From NCBI RefSeq assembly GCF_003269035.1, contig NZ_QLTK01000005.1, positions 186,001-250,000 of the forward strand: DNA of 64,000 nt, given 5' to 3'. Made by a program: the position numbers and the translations under genes. Source of the DNA: Paraburkholderia bryophila. Lineage in GTDB: Bacteria > Pseudomonadota > Gammaproteobacteria > Burkholderiales > Burkholderiaceae. Shown in pieces: positions 43,220 through 51,407 of this stretch. The stretch's first letter is position 1; each line of letters opens with the position of its first letter. The notes under the pieces were generated by a model. It made no database searches and was not told where the DNA came from. It saw nothing but the letters and a program-made list of their open reading frames with translations.

Positions 43220-43723
43220 CTAGTCTTTTTGCACGGTGATGGTGATCTTTTTCGAGTACACGGGCGGCACATGCGGCACGTGATTGTGATCGCCGAGAAT
43301 AAGCTGCAACGTGTGCTTGCCCGGTGGCAACTCGATACGCGCATCGGTTTCGCCCGCGCCGAAGTGCAGATGATTGCGATCCGACGGGATCTCCTGGTCG
43401 AGCGGCGGCAGATCGGTATCGATCAGCAGATGGTGATGCCCGGTGTTCGGAAACACGACGCCTTTCGGACACACGCCCATATTGCGCAGTCCCATGCGGA
43501 CCCACAGCTTGCCGCCGTGAATCACGGCACCGTCGGGCGGCCAGATGATGTACTCCTCGGCGCCCGGGGGCGAAGCGGTTTGCGCGGCCGCCAAGGCTGC
43601 GCGTGACACGACGCAACCGAGCGCCGCAGCGAGAATCGCGCACAAAGCGGTACGACGCGTCGCGAAATGCGCCGCCGCGTCGTGCTGAATGCCGGGATCA
43701 ACGTGGGTGTGAGTTCTTCGCAT
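43220..43723 (-). CDS. DUF4399 periplasmic protein, copy B
   Basis: The 167-residue paralogue of the next gene has a longer N-terminal signal region (LCAILAAALGCVVSRAALAA). It shares the core PNTGHHHLLIDTDLPPLDQE, SDRNHLHFGAGETD and PPGKHTLQLILGDHNHVPH. A GC-rich tandem duplication within the operon is evident. The function is unknown, although the conserved His clusters point to metal or ligand binding in the periplasm. It heads the two-gene unit. Confidence 0.85.
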   Translation of the reverse strand: MRRTHTHVDPGIQHDAAAHFATRRTALCAILAAALGCVVSRAALAAAQTASPPGAEEYIIWPPDGAVIHGGKLWVRMGLRNMGVCPKGVVFPNTGHHHLLIDTDLPPLDQEIPSDRNHLHFGAGETDARIELPPGKHTLQLILGDHNHVPHVPPVYSKKITITVQKD

Positions 43724-44090
43724 AGCGCACTCTCCCGAAGAGGGTCATGGCCATCCCGGTCATGCGAAGGCAGACCGGGTGTTCCAGCCGAATTTCGCGG
43801 GCGCTCGCTCGATGGGCCGGCCGCCTAGTTAAAACGACCGTGCCGCGTTACTTTGTGAATTAGCTTAGGACGTAACTTGCTAAAAAGAAACGCCACACTC
43901 GTTAACCGTATAGCGCAATGAGGAAAAGCAGACCCTGGTGACGCGCAAAGTGCGTGCTATCGTTATTAACAGGTTGCAGATGGATGGTCGATAGCGGCAT
44001 CGATACCTTGTCCGATGTACACCGGCCCTTGCGGTGTGCGCCGCGGTCCTCGAATGCCTATGTTCTGTCCGGATCAAACAGGATGTGAAG
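43724..44090. other. 367-bp divergent intergenic region
   Basis: This is the promoter space for the leftward DUF4399 pair and the rightward caspase-like gene. No sigma-54 site and no gene are seen. AT content rises at 43840-43930. Confidence 0.5.
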
Positions 44091-46085
44091 ATGTGGCGAA
44101 TATTCCTGCTGGTGTGCGTGGCCGGGGCAATTCAGGCGCATTGTGATCGTGCTCGTGCCGCGACGCAACGCGACGGTGCGAGTGAAACCATCACGAATTC
44201 CGCCACTGGTTTTAACGGTGCGATTTCGCCATTCACGCTTCGACCGAATGATTCCGATGTGCCGCGTGTTGCGCTGGTGATCGGTAATGGCGCATATGGG
44301 CATCAGCCGAATGTCGACGCGATCCGCCAAAATGCGCCGCGAGATGCTGAGGCCATGGGTGACACTCTTCGCGCGCTCGGCTTCGACGTCATCCTGCGAA
44401 CGAATGCGTCGCCGTTGCAAATGCGGCAGGCGATTGCACAATTTCATCGGCGGTTGCAAGCGGGGGGTGTCGGACTCTTCTATTTTTCCGGACACGGTAT
44501 GCAAATCGGCGGCCAGACGCTGCTGATTCCTGCCGGTCTCGATATCGACGCACCCGCAGCGTTAGTGCGTGACGGCCTCGACCTGGATACGGTTGTGCAG
44601 TCAATGGCTTTGCCGCGTCGCGGGCAGTTCAATCTCCTGATCCTCGATACGTGTCTGAACAATCCGTTCTCTGCAAGCAAAAACGTTTCGGCACTCAGGC
44701 TACCGGCGAACACCGTCGTTGCCTATGCAACGGCACCAGGCGGTTTTGCGGCGGACGGCGCGCAGCACGGCGTCTATTCGAACGCATGGCTATACGCGCT
44801 TCACGATGCCCCCACGAACGCTCTGTCGACCCTGCTGCAACGCGTGGCCATGCGTGTGGCTAGCGCGACCGGTGGCGAGCAAACTCCGTGGATTGCGTCG
44901 TCGCCGACTCACCAACTCAACGACGCGAATGCCGCTGAACCGTCCTCGCGCCCAGCCGCCGACAACCGCGTCGTCGACCTGCACAGCCGCGGCATTCTTC
45001 CGAAAGATAGCAGCGAACAGTACGAGATCACGTTCTGGAATTCGATCAAGGACAGCAACTATCCTGGCGATTACGAGGCGTATCTGAAGGCCTATCCGAA
45101 CGGCCGCTTTGCCACGCTCGCGCATGCGCGTATCGACCGCTTGCATGCCGCGTCGGCGGCAAGTGCGCCGATGTCTGCTGCGCCACCCGCAACCGCACCG
45201 GCACCGCAAGCCGTGAAGCCGGTTGCCCCGGCCGCGCCGCCCGCTACTGCCGCTACTGCCGCGCAGGAACGTCCGCGCCCCGCTGCAACGCCGGCCGCAA
45301 ACCCCACACCACCCGCCACAACTGCCGCCGTGGCAACCGCGCAAAAAGCCCCGATTCACCCCCCCAGCGCCGGTGAAAGCCGCGACTGCGCCACCTGTCC
45401 GATCATGATCGCCGTGCCGGTCGGCTCGTTCGCAATGGGCAGCAGTATCGACGACCCCTCCGAGAAACCTGTGCACCATGTGACGATCGGCGCGCCGTTC
45501 GCGATCGGCAAATTCCCGGTGACGGTCGACCAATGGAACGCGTGTGTCGCCGCCAACGCATGTCAAAAACTCACACCCGAAAACAATCCGAACAAGGCCG
45601 CGCCCGCGCGCGATCTGAGTTGGGACGACGCACAGCAATACGTGAAGTGGCTGAGCAAAATAACCGGCAAACCCTACCGCCTACCCACTGAAGCCGAGTG
45701 GGAATACGCGGATCGCGGCGGCACCGCCACGAAGTACTGGTGGGGCGATCAGATGCGCAAGGGCAACGCCAATTGCAAAGACTGCGGCGATCCCTGGCAC
45801 AAGGAAGGGCCGGAAGCCGCCGGTTCATTCGCGCCGAATCCGTTCGGCCTTTACGACATGAACGGCGGCGTCTGGGAATGGACCGCCGACTGCTGGCACA
45901 ACACTTACCAGGGCGCGCCTGTCGACGGTCATGTGTGGGACAGCCCCGGCTGCGATATGCGGGTGATTCGCGGCGGCTCATGGCGCGAAGGCGGCGACTA
46001 CATGCTCAGCGCGACGCGCTTCAAGTACAGCGCCGGCGTACGGCAATCGCAGGACGGTCTGCGGGTCGTTAAAGATCTCAAGTGA
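44091..46085 (+). CDS. Secreted caspase-like peptidase (C14) fused to an FGE/SUMF1-type domain
   Basis: The 664-residue precursor has a signal peptide ([14 protein letters not shown]). A caspase-fold domain (about 57-300) carries the dyad His135 in YFSGHGMQ and Cys188 in [10 protein letters not shown] 45-residue tail motif ([17 protein letters not shown]) and a Pro/Ala linker follow. The formylglycine-generating-enzyme-like domain (about 435-660) contains [22 protein letters not shown] and the closing [10 protein letters not shown]. The dyad looks intact. FGE-like domains outside sulfatase systems are often only binding modules. The start at 44091 follows AGGA. Location beside the kinase and exporter suggests a periplasmic partner. 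Confidence 0.85.
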   Translation: MWRIFLLVCVAGAIQAHCDRARAATQRDGASETITNSATGFNGAISPFTLRPNDSDVPRVALVIGNGAYGHQPNVDAIRQNAPRDAEAMGDTLRALGFDVILRTNASPLQMRQAIAQFHRRLQAGGVGLFYFSGHGMQIGGQTLLIPAGLDIDAPAALVRDGLDLDTVVQSMALPRRGQFNLLILDTCLNNPFSASKNVSALRLPANTVVAYATAPGGFAADGAQHGVYSNAWLYALHDAPTNALSTLLQRVAMRVASATGGEQTPWIASSPTHQLNDANAAEPSSRPAADNRVVDLHSRGILPKDSSEQYEITFWNSIKDSNYPGDYEAYLKAYPNGRFATLAHARIDRLHAASAASAPMSAAPPATAPAPQAVKPVAPAAPPATAATAAQERPRPAATPAANPTPPATTAAVATAQKAPIHPPSAGESRDCATCPIMIAVPVGSFAMGSSIDDPSEKPVHHVTIGAPFAIGKFPVTVDQWNACVAANACQKLTPENNPNKAAPARDLSWDDAQQYVKWLSKITGKPYRLPTEAEWEYADRGGTATKYWWGDQMRKGNANCKDCGDPWHKEGPEAAGSFAPNPFGLYDMNGGVWEWTADCWHNTYQGAPVDGHVWDSPGCDMRVIRGGSWREGGDYMLSATRFKYSAGVRQSQDGLRVVKDLK

Positions 46086-46145
46086 TCCACTTGAACGCAG
46101 CACGGTCTTTGTCAGCCGAAGCGCTTCACTCCCCTGATTGTCCGC

Positions 46146-48215
46146 TTAAGGCGTGGCGGGCCGCGTCGTAATCGGCGCGAAATCGGCGACGATATGATCC
46201 TGACCATATTTGCCGCCGATCTGCGCGAGCCGCGCTTCGAGCGCGCGCAGATAATCGGCGCGCGGTTCGCTTTCGGGTCGCGGTTGGTCGAATAGTGCCA
46301 CCGGTGTGATCAGCAACACCACCATCTCCGAGCCGAACGGCTTCGAAATTATCCAGTCCCCGGCGCTGCCGATCGTCGCCGAATAGTGCGGCGGCGCCTG
46401 ATTGTCTTTCGCCCGCGGACTCGGCACCATATGCACGACGCTGCCGTCGAGCTGGTAATAGTCCAGATTCACGTACGAGTCGTAGCCCGGGGTGCTCACG
46501 TCCACGATCAGCGGATTGCCTTCGGTGAGCTGTCCACCCGGCGGCCGCACATGCAGGGCGGCGACGCGGCCTGCTTGCCAGTTGCGCGTCCAGTAGGGAG
46601 CAAGCACTTTGATGGTGTCGCATTTGTCGTCGGCGAGCGCGTCGACGTCGAGCGACGCCGTATCGACGCCCGGCAATGCCGACAAGGTTTCCCTCAGATG
46701 CGCCGCCCCGTAGCGCTGCGAGACATAGCCGCGCACAGACAGCGAATGATCCTGAGTCGAAGCGACAAGTGCGGAGCAGGGTACCTGTGCCAATGCCGGT
46801 GCGATCGCAGCGAGCGTTAGCGCCGGTTTTGGTGCGGGCGATGGGGGCGCTGAGGCGGGCGGCACAGCAAGCGCCACGCGAGGCGGCGTGCCGCCCGCGT
46901 CCGACGCCGCCGTCTCTGCTTGCCGACTCGGCGCCGACCGTAGTGCAAACACGCCGACGACCGCGGCGCACACCACGGCGAACCCAGCGAGCCCTGCCTT
47001 CGCCAACGTACCTGACTTCTCCGCGCGCGCTTCATTGTCGAACTCGGCAATGAAGCGCGTCACGCTCGGCATACGCGTATTGCGATCGAACGACAGCGCG
47101 GCGCGTAGCGCACGCCACTGTTTCGTGTCGAGATCAGGCGGCCGCTGCAGCTTGAAATCCGCATTGCGCGCCTGCGTGGCCGACAACCGGTCGTACGGAT
47201 GATGACCGGTCAACAACTCGTACGTGATGCAGCCCAGTGCGTAAATATCGTCACGCGGGTCCGGCTCGCGATGCTCGATCATCTCCGGGCTCGCATACGC
47301 AGGCGTCAACGCGCCGAGGCTGCCGGGATCGAAAACCGTCGCATCGCTCTCTTCCTCCGGCCGCTGAAACACGCGCGCAATGCCGAAGTCGATCACTTTC
47401 ACTTCGGCATTCGTCGTGAGAAACACGTTGGCGGGCTTGAAATCGCAATGCACGAAGCCGCGCTCGTGCGCATAGGCGAGCGCGCTGCACATGCCGCGCA
47501 CGATCGGCAGCGCCGCACGCACCGGCATGCCCTGATAGCCCGGTGTACGCAACAGCTGGCTGAGCGGTTTGCCGCTCAGGTACTCCATGGTCAGATAGAC
47601 GATCGGCCCGTCGCGATCGAAGTCGTACACCGTGATGATGTTGCGATGCGCAAGCACTTGCGCCTTGCGCGCCTCGCGCTGCAACGCGACGAGCGAGTTC
47701 GGATTACCGCGAAACTGGACGTTGAGCACCTTGATCGCGAGGTACGGTTTGCGGTCCGACGCCTCCAGCTTGCGCAGATCGAGCGCCTTGTACACGGTGC
47801 CCATGCCGCCCACGCCAAGACATTCTTCGAGCACGAAGCGGTTGTTTAGCGTGTCCCCGGTGCCTTTGATCTGATCATGTCCGGCTCCGGCGGCCGCGTT
47901 GGCGGCGTTGCTCGCGCTCGCCGCGTAACCGCCGCCCATGCCGTGCAGCGACGGAATATCCACGGTGGTCTGAATGCCCGTTTCCTCGCCGCCCGCCGCG
48001 ACGTTCGAGACGCGCAACTGTTCGATGCGACGGCGCACTTCCACGTACAGATCGTCGGGAAGCGGCGCTTTGCGTTGCGCGCTGCCGAGCATCTCCAGCA
48101 GCTGCGTGGGGCCGAGTCCCTCGGTCGTCAACGTGCTGTCGAGTTGAGCGACGAACTCGTCACGGGACAGCTCGCCGCTCTGAAAGTCGTGAATCACACG
48201 CGCAAGGCTAGCCAT
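46146..48215 (-). CDS. Membrane Ser/Thr protein kinase with DUF4384-like periplasmic domain
   Basis: The 689-residue protein starts with a 125-residue helical/Gly-rich N-terminus. The Hanks kinase domain (about 127-395) has LGVGGMGTVY, Lys162 in AIKVL, catalytic HCDFKPAN (Cys in place of Arg of HRD) and DFG at 276-278. One membrane helix lies near 430, followed by a Pro-rich linker and a periplasmic DUF4384-like region (SYVNLDYYQLDGSVVHMVPS, KPFGSEMVVLL). It should phosphorylate threonines read by the FHA protein and reversed by the PP2C phosphatase. Layout resembles PpkA of type VI secretion, yet no T6SS gene is present. Confidence 0.9.
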   Translation of the reverse strand: MASLARVIHDFQSGELSRDEFVAQLDSTLTTEGLGPTQLLEMLGSAQRKAPLPDDLYVEVRRRIEQLRVSNVAAGGEETGIQTTVDIPSLHGMGGGYAASASNAANAAAGAGHDQIKGTGDTLNNRFVLEECLGVGGMGTVYKALDLRKLEASDRKPYLAIKVLNVQFRGNPNSLVALQREARKAQVLAHRNIITVYDFDRDGPIVYLTMEYLSGKPLSQLLRTPGYQGMPVRAALPIVRGMCSALAYAHERGFVHCDFKPANVFLTTNAEVKVIDFGIARVFQRPEEESDATVFDPGSLGALTPAYASPEMIEHREPDPRDDIYALGCITYELLTGHHPYDRLSATQARNADFKLQRPPDLDTKQWRALRAALSFDRNTRMPSVTRFIAEFDNEARAEKSGTLAKAGLAGFAVVCAAVVGVFALRSAPSRQAETAASDAGGTPPRVALAVPPASAPPSPAPKPALTLAAIAPALAQVPCSALVASTQDHSLSVRGYVSQRYGAAHLRETLSALPGVDTASLDVDALADDKCDTIKVLAPYWTRNWQAGRVAALHVRPPGGQLTEGNPLIVDVSTPGYDSYVNLDYYQLDGSVVHMVPSPRAKDNQAPPHYSATIGSAGDWIISKPFGSEMVVLLITPVALFDQPRPESEPRADYLRALEARLAQIGGKYGQDHIVADFAPITTRPATP

Positions 48216-48377
48216 GTGTGCGAAGCGCTGCCGCTGCCGTTGAGCCGGATGTCATGCGGCCGACGCCGCTCCGGCTGGGAGAGAACCTGTCGTAACCAGT
48301 TACATGTGCCGGTTCGATACTAGCGCCAGGTCGACGCTTTCGCAAACCAGGATTGCCCCGCTGCACGCATGGCACGG

Positions 48378-48401
48378 CGGTGTCGTGCGATAGCCAACAG
48401 C
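48378..48401 (+). promoter_or_regulatory. Candidate activator-binding element upstream of peptide gene 3
   Basis: It reads GTGTCGTGC, five variable bases, then CCAACAGC, preceded by CG. It matches 18 of 24 positions with 42687-42710 and has the same distance to the sigma-54 promoter. Confidence 0.4.
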
Positions 48402-48540
48402 TCGAGCGTGTTTGTCGGGTGCGCGCCGTCAGTCTCGAATCGCGACGGCATGTCGCTGCGACGTGCAGGGCCGGCTCGATCGACGCAAAAGCCTTCCGCA
48501 GCGGGCTTTCTAAAACTTTATTAGGAACCTTGAATAAAAC

Positions 48541-48556
48541 TGGCACAGCCCATGCA
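48541..48556 (+). promoter_or_regulatory. Sigma-54 promoter before peptide gene 3
   Basis: TGGCACAGCCCATGCA is a near-consensus -24/-12 element, 75 bp before the ATG at 48631. It is identical to the site before peptide gene 2. Confidence 0.8.
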
Positions 48557-48630
48557 TTAGTGACACTCGAGCAGACAAGATGCTCGAACCCAACCGCAAC
48601 ACCGTGCTGTTTTCTTCCAGGAGATTTACC

Positions 48631-48906
48631 ATGAACACGTTGACCATCAAAGACCTGTCCATCACCGCTCAACTCGACAGCAAGGCCATGAGCGCCGTAC
48701 GCGGCGGCTACGGCTACCCGTCGTCGTCCTACTTCAGCTTTGACCCGGTGTACGCGCCCAACAACAGCAAGACCGTCAACGCGACCCAACTGATCAACTC
48801 GTCCATGAACATCCAGAACGCCAACGGCAACAACGTCGCCTTCGCCGCCGGCCTGACGTCGACGATCAACCCGAGCATCACGTCGAGCAACAACATCCAC
48901 GTGTAA
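48631..48906 (+). CDS. Double-glycine leader export peptide 3
   Basis: The 91-residue precursor has a leader identical to peptide 2 (26 residues, Gly25-Gly26). The mature part of 65 residues starts YGYPSSSYFSFDPVYAPNNS and ends SSNNIHV. It is Cys-free and rich in Asn, Ser and Thr, with a repeated INP/INV flavour near the end. Export and trimming by the C39 transporter are inferred. AGGAG precedes the ATG. It is followed by peptide genes 4 and 5 in the same direction, with hairpins between them. Confidence 0.85.
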   Translation: MNTLTIKDLSITAQLDSKAMSAVRGGYGYPSSSYFSFDPVYAPNNSKTVNATQLINSSMNIQNANGNNVAFAAGLTSTINPSITSSNNIHV

Positions 48907-48914
48907 AGCCCGGC

Positions 48915-48960
48915 GCGGCGAAGCATCGGCCCATGCCCCTCCTACGGCCTGCTTCGCCGC
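48915..48960 (+). terminator. Hairpin between peptide genes 3 and 4
   Basis: GCGGCGAAGCA (48915-48925) pairs perfectly with TGCTTCGCCGC (48950-48960) around a 24-nt loop. There is no T-run, so it may be an attenuator or mRNA stabiliser rather than a full stop. Confidence 0.5.
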
Positions 48961-49003
48961 TTCAGGACCCCATTCGTTTTCCGCGCACCTTTGGAGAATC
49001 ACC

Positions 49004-49288
49004 ATGTCATCCCTCATGATTCGCGATCTGTCCGGCACCCGCGAGCTCGACCGGCGCGCCATGTCGGCGGTAGTCGGCGGCACCGGCAGCAGCGTGCCGG
49101 GTCTGCCGTCGATCGGCGGCCTAGCCGGCATCGCCAACGTCAACGTCTCGGTGAGCCAGAACCTCACCCAGATGCAGTACGTCAACGTTGCCGCACTCAA
49201 CAACGTCGGCGTGATCGGCGCGGGCTTCGTGATGCCGCGCCTGAACGTCAGCCCGTCGCTGTCGGGCGCAAACTTCGCCAGCGTGTGA
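49004..49288 (+). CDS. Double-glycine leader export peptide 4
   Basis: The 94-residue precursor shows the same 26-residue leader pattern: Leu4, Ile6, Asp8-Leu9, Leu15-Asp16, Ala19-Met20, Ala22, Val23, Gly25-Gly26. The mature part (68 residues) is Val/Asn/Gly-rich: TGSSVPGLPSIGGLAGIANV, then VNVSVSQNL, ending GANFASV. It has no Cys and is clearly different from peptides 2 and 3. TTTGGAG precedes the ATG. It may be read from the sigma-54 promoter of peptide 3, 450 bp upstream, if the intervening hairpin is leaky. Confidence 0.8.
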   Translation: MSSLMIRDLSGTRELDRRAMSAVVGGTGSSVPGLPSIGGLAGIANVNVSVSQNLTQMQYVNVAALNNVGVIGAGFVMPRLNVSPSLSGANFASV

Positions 49289-49338
49289 CGAACCGCCGTC
49301 GCGGAGCGCCGGGGACTGCGCAACGCCACGGCGGTTCG
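49289..49338 (+). terminator. Hairpin after peptide gene 4
   Basis: CGAACCGCCGT (49289-49299) pairs with ACGGCGGTTCG (49328-49338) around a 28-nt loop, directly after the stop codon. Confidence 0.5.
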
Positions 49339-49475
49339 TGCATAAACAGCAGGCGAGCGCCGACCAGATTTCCTATACTGTTTGTGCGAGGAGACCTCAG
49401 CACATTCAGCATTACCACGAGCGGCGTCCGGACCATCGCACCGGCCAGCCGCTCGACTTCTTTTGCGGAGCCGCC

Positions 49476-49694
49476 ATGACCCAGCTCGTCATCAAAGACC
49501 TCATCGACAATGTCGAACTCGACCGCGAAGCGATGGCTGCCATCGTCGGCGGCGCACGGATCGGCGCGCGTTCGAGTCTGGCCGTGCCGCTGGTGCCGGC
49601 GTCGGCCCGCGTCGTCGATTACCCGCCGGGCTTCCCTGCCGCGCATCAGGCGATCGTCAAGGCGGCGCTGCAACGCAAGACGCCGCGCGGTTAA
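49476..49694 (+). CDS. Double-glycine leader export peptide 5
   Basis: The 72-residue precursor has leader positions Leu4, Ile6, Asp8-Leu9, Leu15-Asp16, Ala19-Met20, Ala22, Ile23, Gly25-Gly26 as in the other four. The mature part of 46 residues differs: it is basic (several Arg/Lys), Pro-containing (PLVPASARVVDYPPGFP) and ends RKTPRG. Of the five it is most like a small cationic antimicrobial peptide, which is only inference. GCGGAG lies 7 nt before the ATG. No sigma-54 site is seen; a TATACT -10-like box is at 49374-49379. Confidence 0.75.
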   Translation: MTQLVIKDLIDNVELDREAMAAIVGGARIGARSSLAVPLVPASARVVDYPPGFPAAHQAIVKAALQRKTPRG

Positions 49695-50016
49695 GCCGCG
49701 GCTGGGGCCTCGACGTCGTGGTCTTCGCAGGCGGCGCACACGGCGCCTACCTATAGGACGCAAGAGCGGTCCGCAATTTGGAAATACGATGCCTCGCCAC
49801 GCATTCAATGCGACGGGGCATCTGCTTTTTCGGCCTGGCGATTGTCCGCAGGCAGCGACATTGGCCGTCGCTCACTCGCCTATGCTGAGTAGAACGCCGC
49901 GTGGTTCGATTCACGCCGTCCGCCAATAGCACGCGTTAATCGGACAGCTTGCCGGCGCATTTGTGATCGCGGCGTGCCACGCACCGCCCTTGCGAATTCA
50001 CGATTGGAGACACCCC
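49695..50016. other. 322-bp spacer without recognised gene
   Basis: No supported frame is present. A T-arm-like stem-loop at 49899-49925 was examined and not called as a tRNA. Confidence 0.5.
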
Positions 50017-50298
50017 ATGAAATTCATCGTGCAATGGAATGGTCTGCCCACTGCGGAGCGTTCCGTGATCGAACGCTTCATGAAAACGGGCGGCAAAACG
50101 CCGGAAGGCGTCAAGCTGCTTGGACGTTGGCACGCGACGGCCGGACTGCATGGCTTCGCGATCGTCGAGACGGACGACGCGCGGGGATTGTCGGCACTGG
50201 CGCTCGAATGGGGCGACTTGCTGACCATGAGCATCGTGCCCGCCATGACCGACGAAGAACTCGGCGCCGCGCTCGGCAAACATCAGGCGTCGCACTAG
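50017..50298 (+). CDS. DUF3303-like small cytoplasmic protein
   Basis: The 93-residue protein starts MKFIVQWNGLP, has a GRWHATAGLHGFAIVETDD core and a helical end. This is typical of the small ferredoxin-like-fold DUF3303 group of unknown function. ATTGGAGA precedes the ATG and fixes the start at 50017. The gene stands alone, beyond the peptide cluster, and converges with the lyase operon. A link to either system is not supported. Confidence 0.75.
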   Translation: MKFIVQWNGLPTAERSVIERFMKTGGKTPEGVKLLGRWHATAGLHGFAIVETDDARGLSALALEWGDLLTMSIVPAMTDEELGAALGKHQASH

Positions 50299-50415
50299 TC
50301 AGTTAGCGAGTTCTTCGCGTTTGCGCAGGGATGTATCGTTCAGATAAACCAGAACGAAGCGGAGAAGATTCGTTGGACCGGCGCATGACCTTGTACCGGT
50401 CCGATATTGCCCGCT

Positions 50416-51321
50416 TCACGCAGCGTCGGCTTTGCGTTCCAACTCCGCATTCGCCACGTTATACGACGCTTCTATCGCGACCGCTTCGTCGAGGCCGACA
50501 AAGCGGTTGAAGTCCGTAAACGACGTGAGACGATCCGCCACCGCATCGGTCGAGCCTTCGCGCAAGAATATTTCCATCATCTCTTTAACAGCCTTGTGTG
50601 CCGCGAGCATCGATTCGATCGGACACAGCGTGTAGTCGAAGCCGAGCTTGTACACCTGATCGAGCGTCAGATAGGGGCTTTTGCCCGTGCGTGCCATATT
50701 GAACAGGATCGGCTTACCGAGCGGCTTCAGTCTTCGCACCAGTTCCTGCATGTGCTCGATACTTTCGGGCGCGTCCGCATAGAGGCCATCCGCGCCGGCT
50801 TCGGCGTAGGCCGTCAGCCGCTCGATCGCGTCGTCGATACCCGTCACGGCAATCGCATCGGTACGCGCCACCACGAAGAAATCCGGGTCGGTTCGCGCGG
50901 CCAGCATGGCGCGCAATTTCGCCTGCATCTCTTCCTTGGGAATCACCTGCTTGCCCGCAAAGTGGCCGCATTTCTTCGGCACGGCCTGGTCTTCCAGATG
51001 CAGAACCGAAGCGCCCGCCTCTTCCCACAGACGAATGGTGCGCTGCACGTCGAGAATGCCGCCGTAGCCGGTGTCGGCATCGGCGAAAACCGGCAACGAC
51101 GTGGCCCGGCAAATCCGGCGGATGTGATCGAACATCTCCGTTTGCGTCAGCAAGCCCACATCCGGCTCGCCAGCCAGAATGCCGGACGCCGCGAACCCGC
51201 TCACGTAGATCGCCTTGGCGCCCGCCTGTTCGGCGAGCTTCGCGGTCAACGCATCGTGCGCGCCAAGGCAAACAAAGGGAGGGGACTTCAACAATTCTCT
51301 GAAACGTGCGGAACGGCTCAC
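50416..51321 (-). CDS. Isocitrate lyase/PEP mutase-family C-C lyase, copy 1
   Basis: The 301-residue TIM-barrel lyase has FADADTGYGG metal ligands (Asp81/Asp83), HLEDQ (Glu110) and the KKCGH loop at 116-120, whose Cys marks lyases rather than phosphonomutases. It probably cleaves a 2-methyl- or dimethyl-substituted malate or isocitrate to pyruvate or another oxo acid plus a second acid. It is last in an eight-gene leftward operon with an aconitase-type dehydratase. The start is GTG 51321, with GGGAG upstream. Confidence 0.85.
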   Translation of the reverse strand: MSRSARFRELLKSPPFVCLGAHDALTAKLAEQAGAKAIYVSGFAASGILAGEPDVGLLTQTEMFDHIRRICRATSLPVFADADTGYGGILDVQRTIRLWEEAGASVLHLEDQAVPKKCGHFAGKQVIPKEEMQAKLRAMLAARTDPDFFVVARTDAIAVTGIDDAIERLTAYAEAGADGLYADAPESIEHMQELVRRLKPLGKPILFNMARTGKSPYLTLDQVYKLGFDYTLCPIESMLAAHKAVKEMMEIFLREGSTDAVADRLTSFTDFNRFVGLDEAVAIEASYNVANAELERKADAA

Positions 51322-51407
51322 GGTGCTTCTCCCAGTCAAGGTCGGATCAGGCCATGCTCGTGACGTGCGGCGTGCGCAACGGTTCGCGCGGGCCCCACGT
51401 CGGTGCG

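Larger units (their letters stand above)
48216..48630. other. Regulatory region between the kinase gene and peptide gene 3
   Basis: No gene is seen. The region contains the sigma-54 site at 48541-48556 and a candidate upstream element at 48378-48401. Confidence 0.6.
48541..48906 (+). repeat. Inverted duplicate of 42176-42548, right copy
   Basis: This copy contains the sigma-54 promoter, leader-coding region and peptide gene 3. It is the opposite orientation of the left copy. Confidence 0.85.

Noticed and set aside
44091..46085. Sulfatase-maturating enzyme
   Set aside because: The FGE-like domain is fused to a caspase fold and no sulfatase is nearby. FGE-like domains are widespread without that activity.
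49899..49925. tRNA 3' end or attachment-site remnant
   Set aside because: GCGTG-GTTCGATT-CACGC followed by CGTCCGCCA looks like a T-arm and acceptor end. The loop has 8 instead of 7 bases and no matching acceptor, D-arm or anticodon arm lies upstream.
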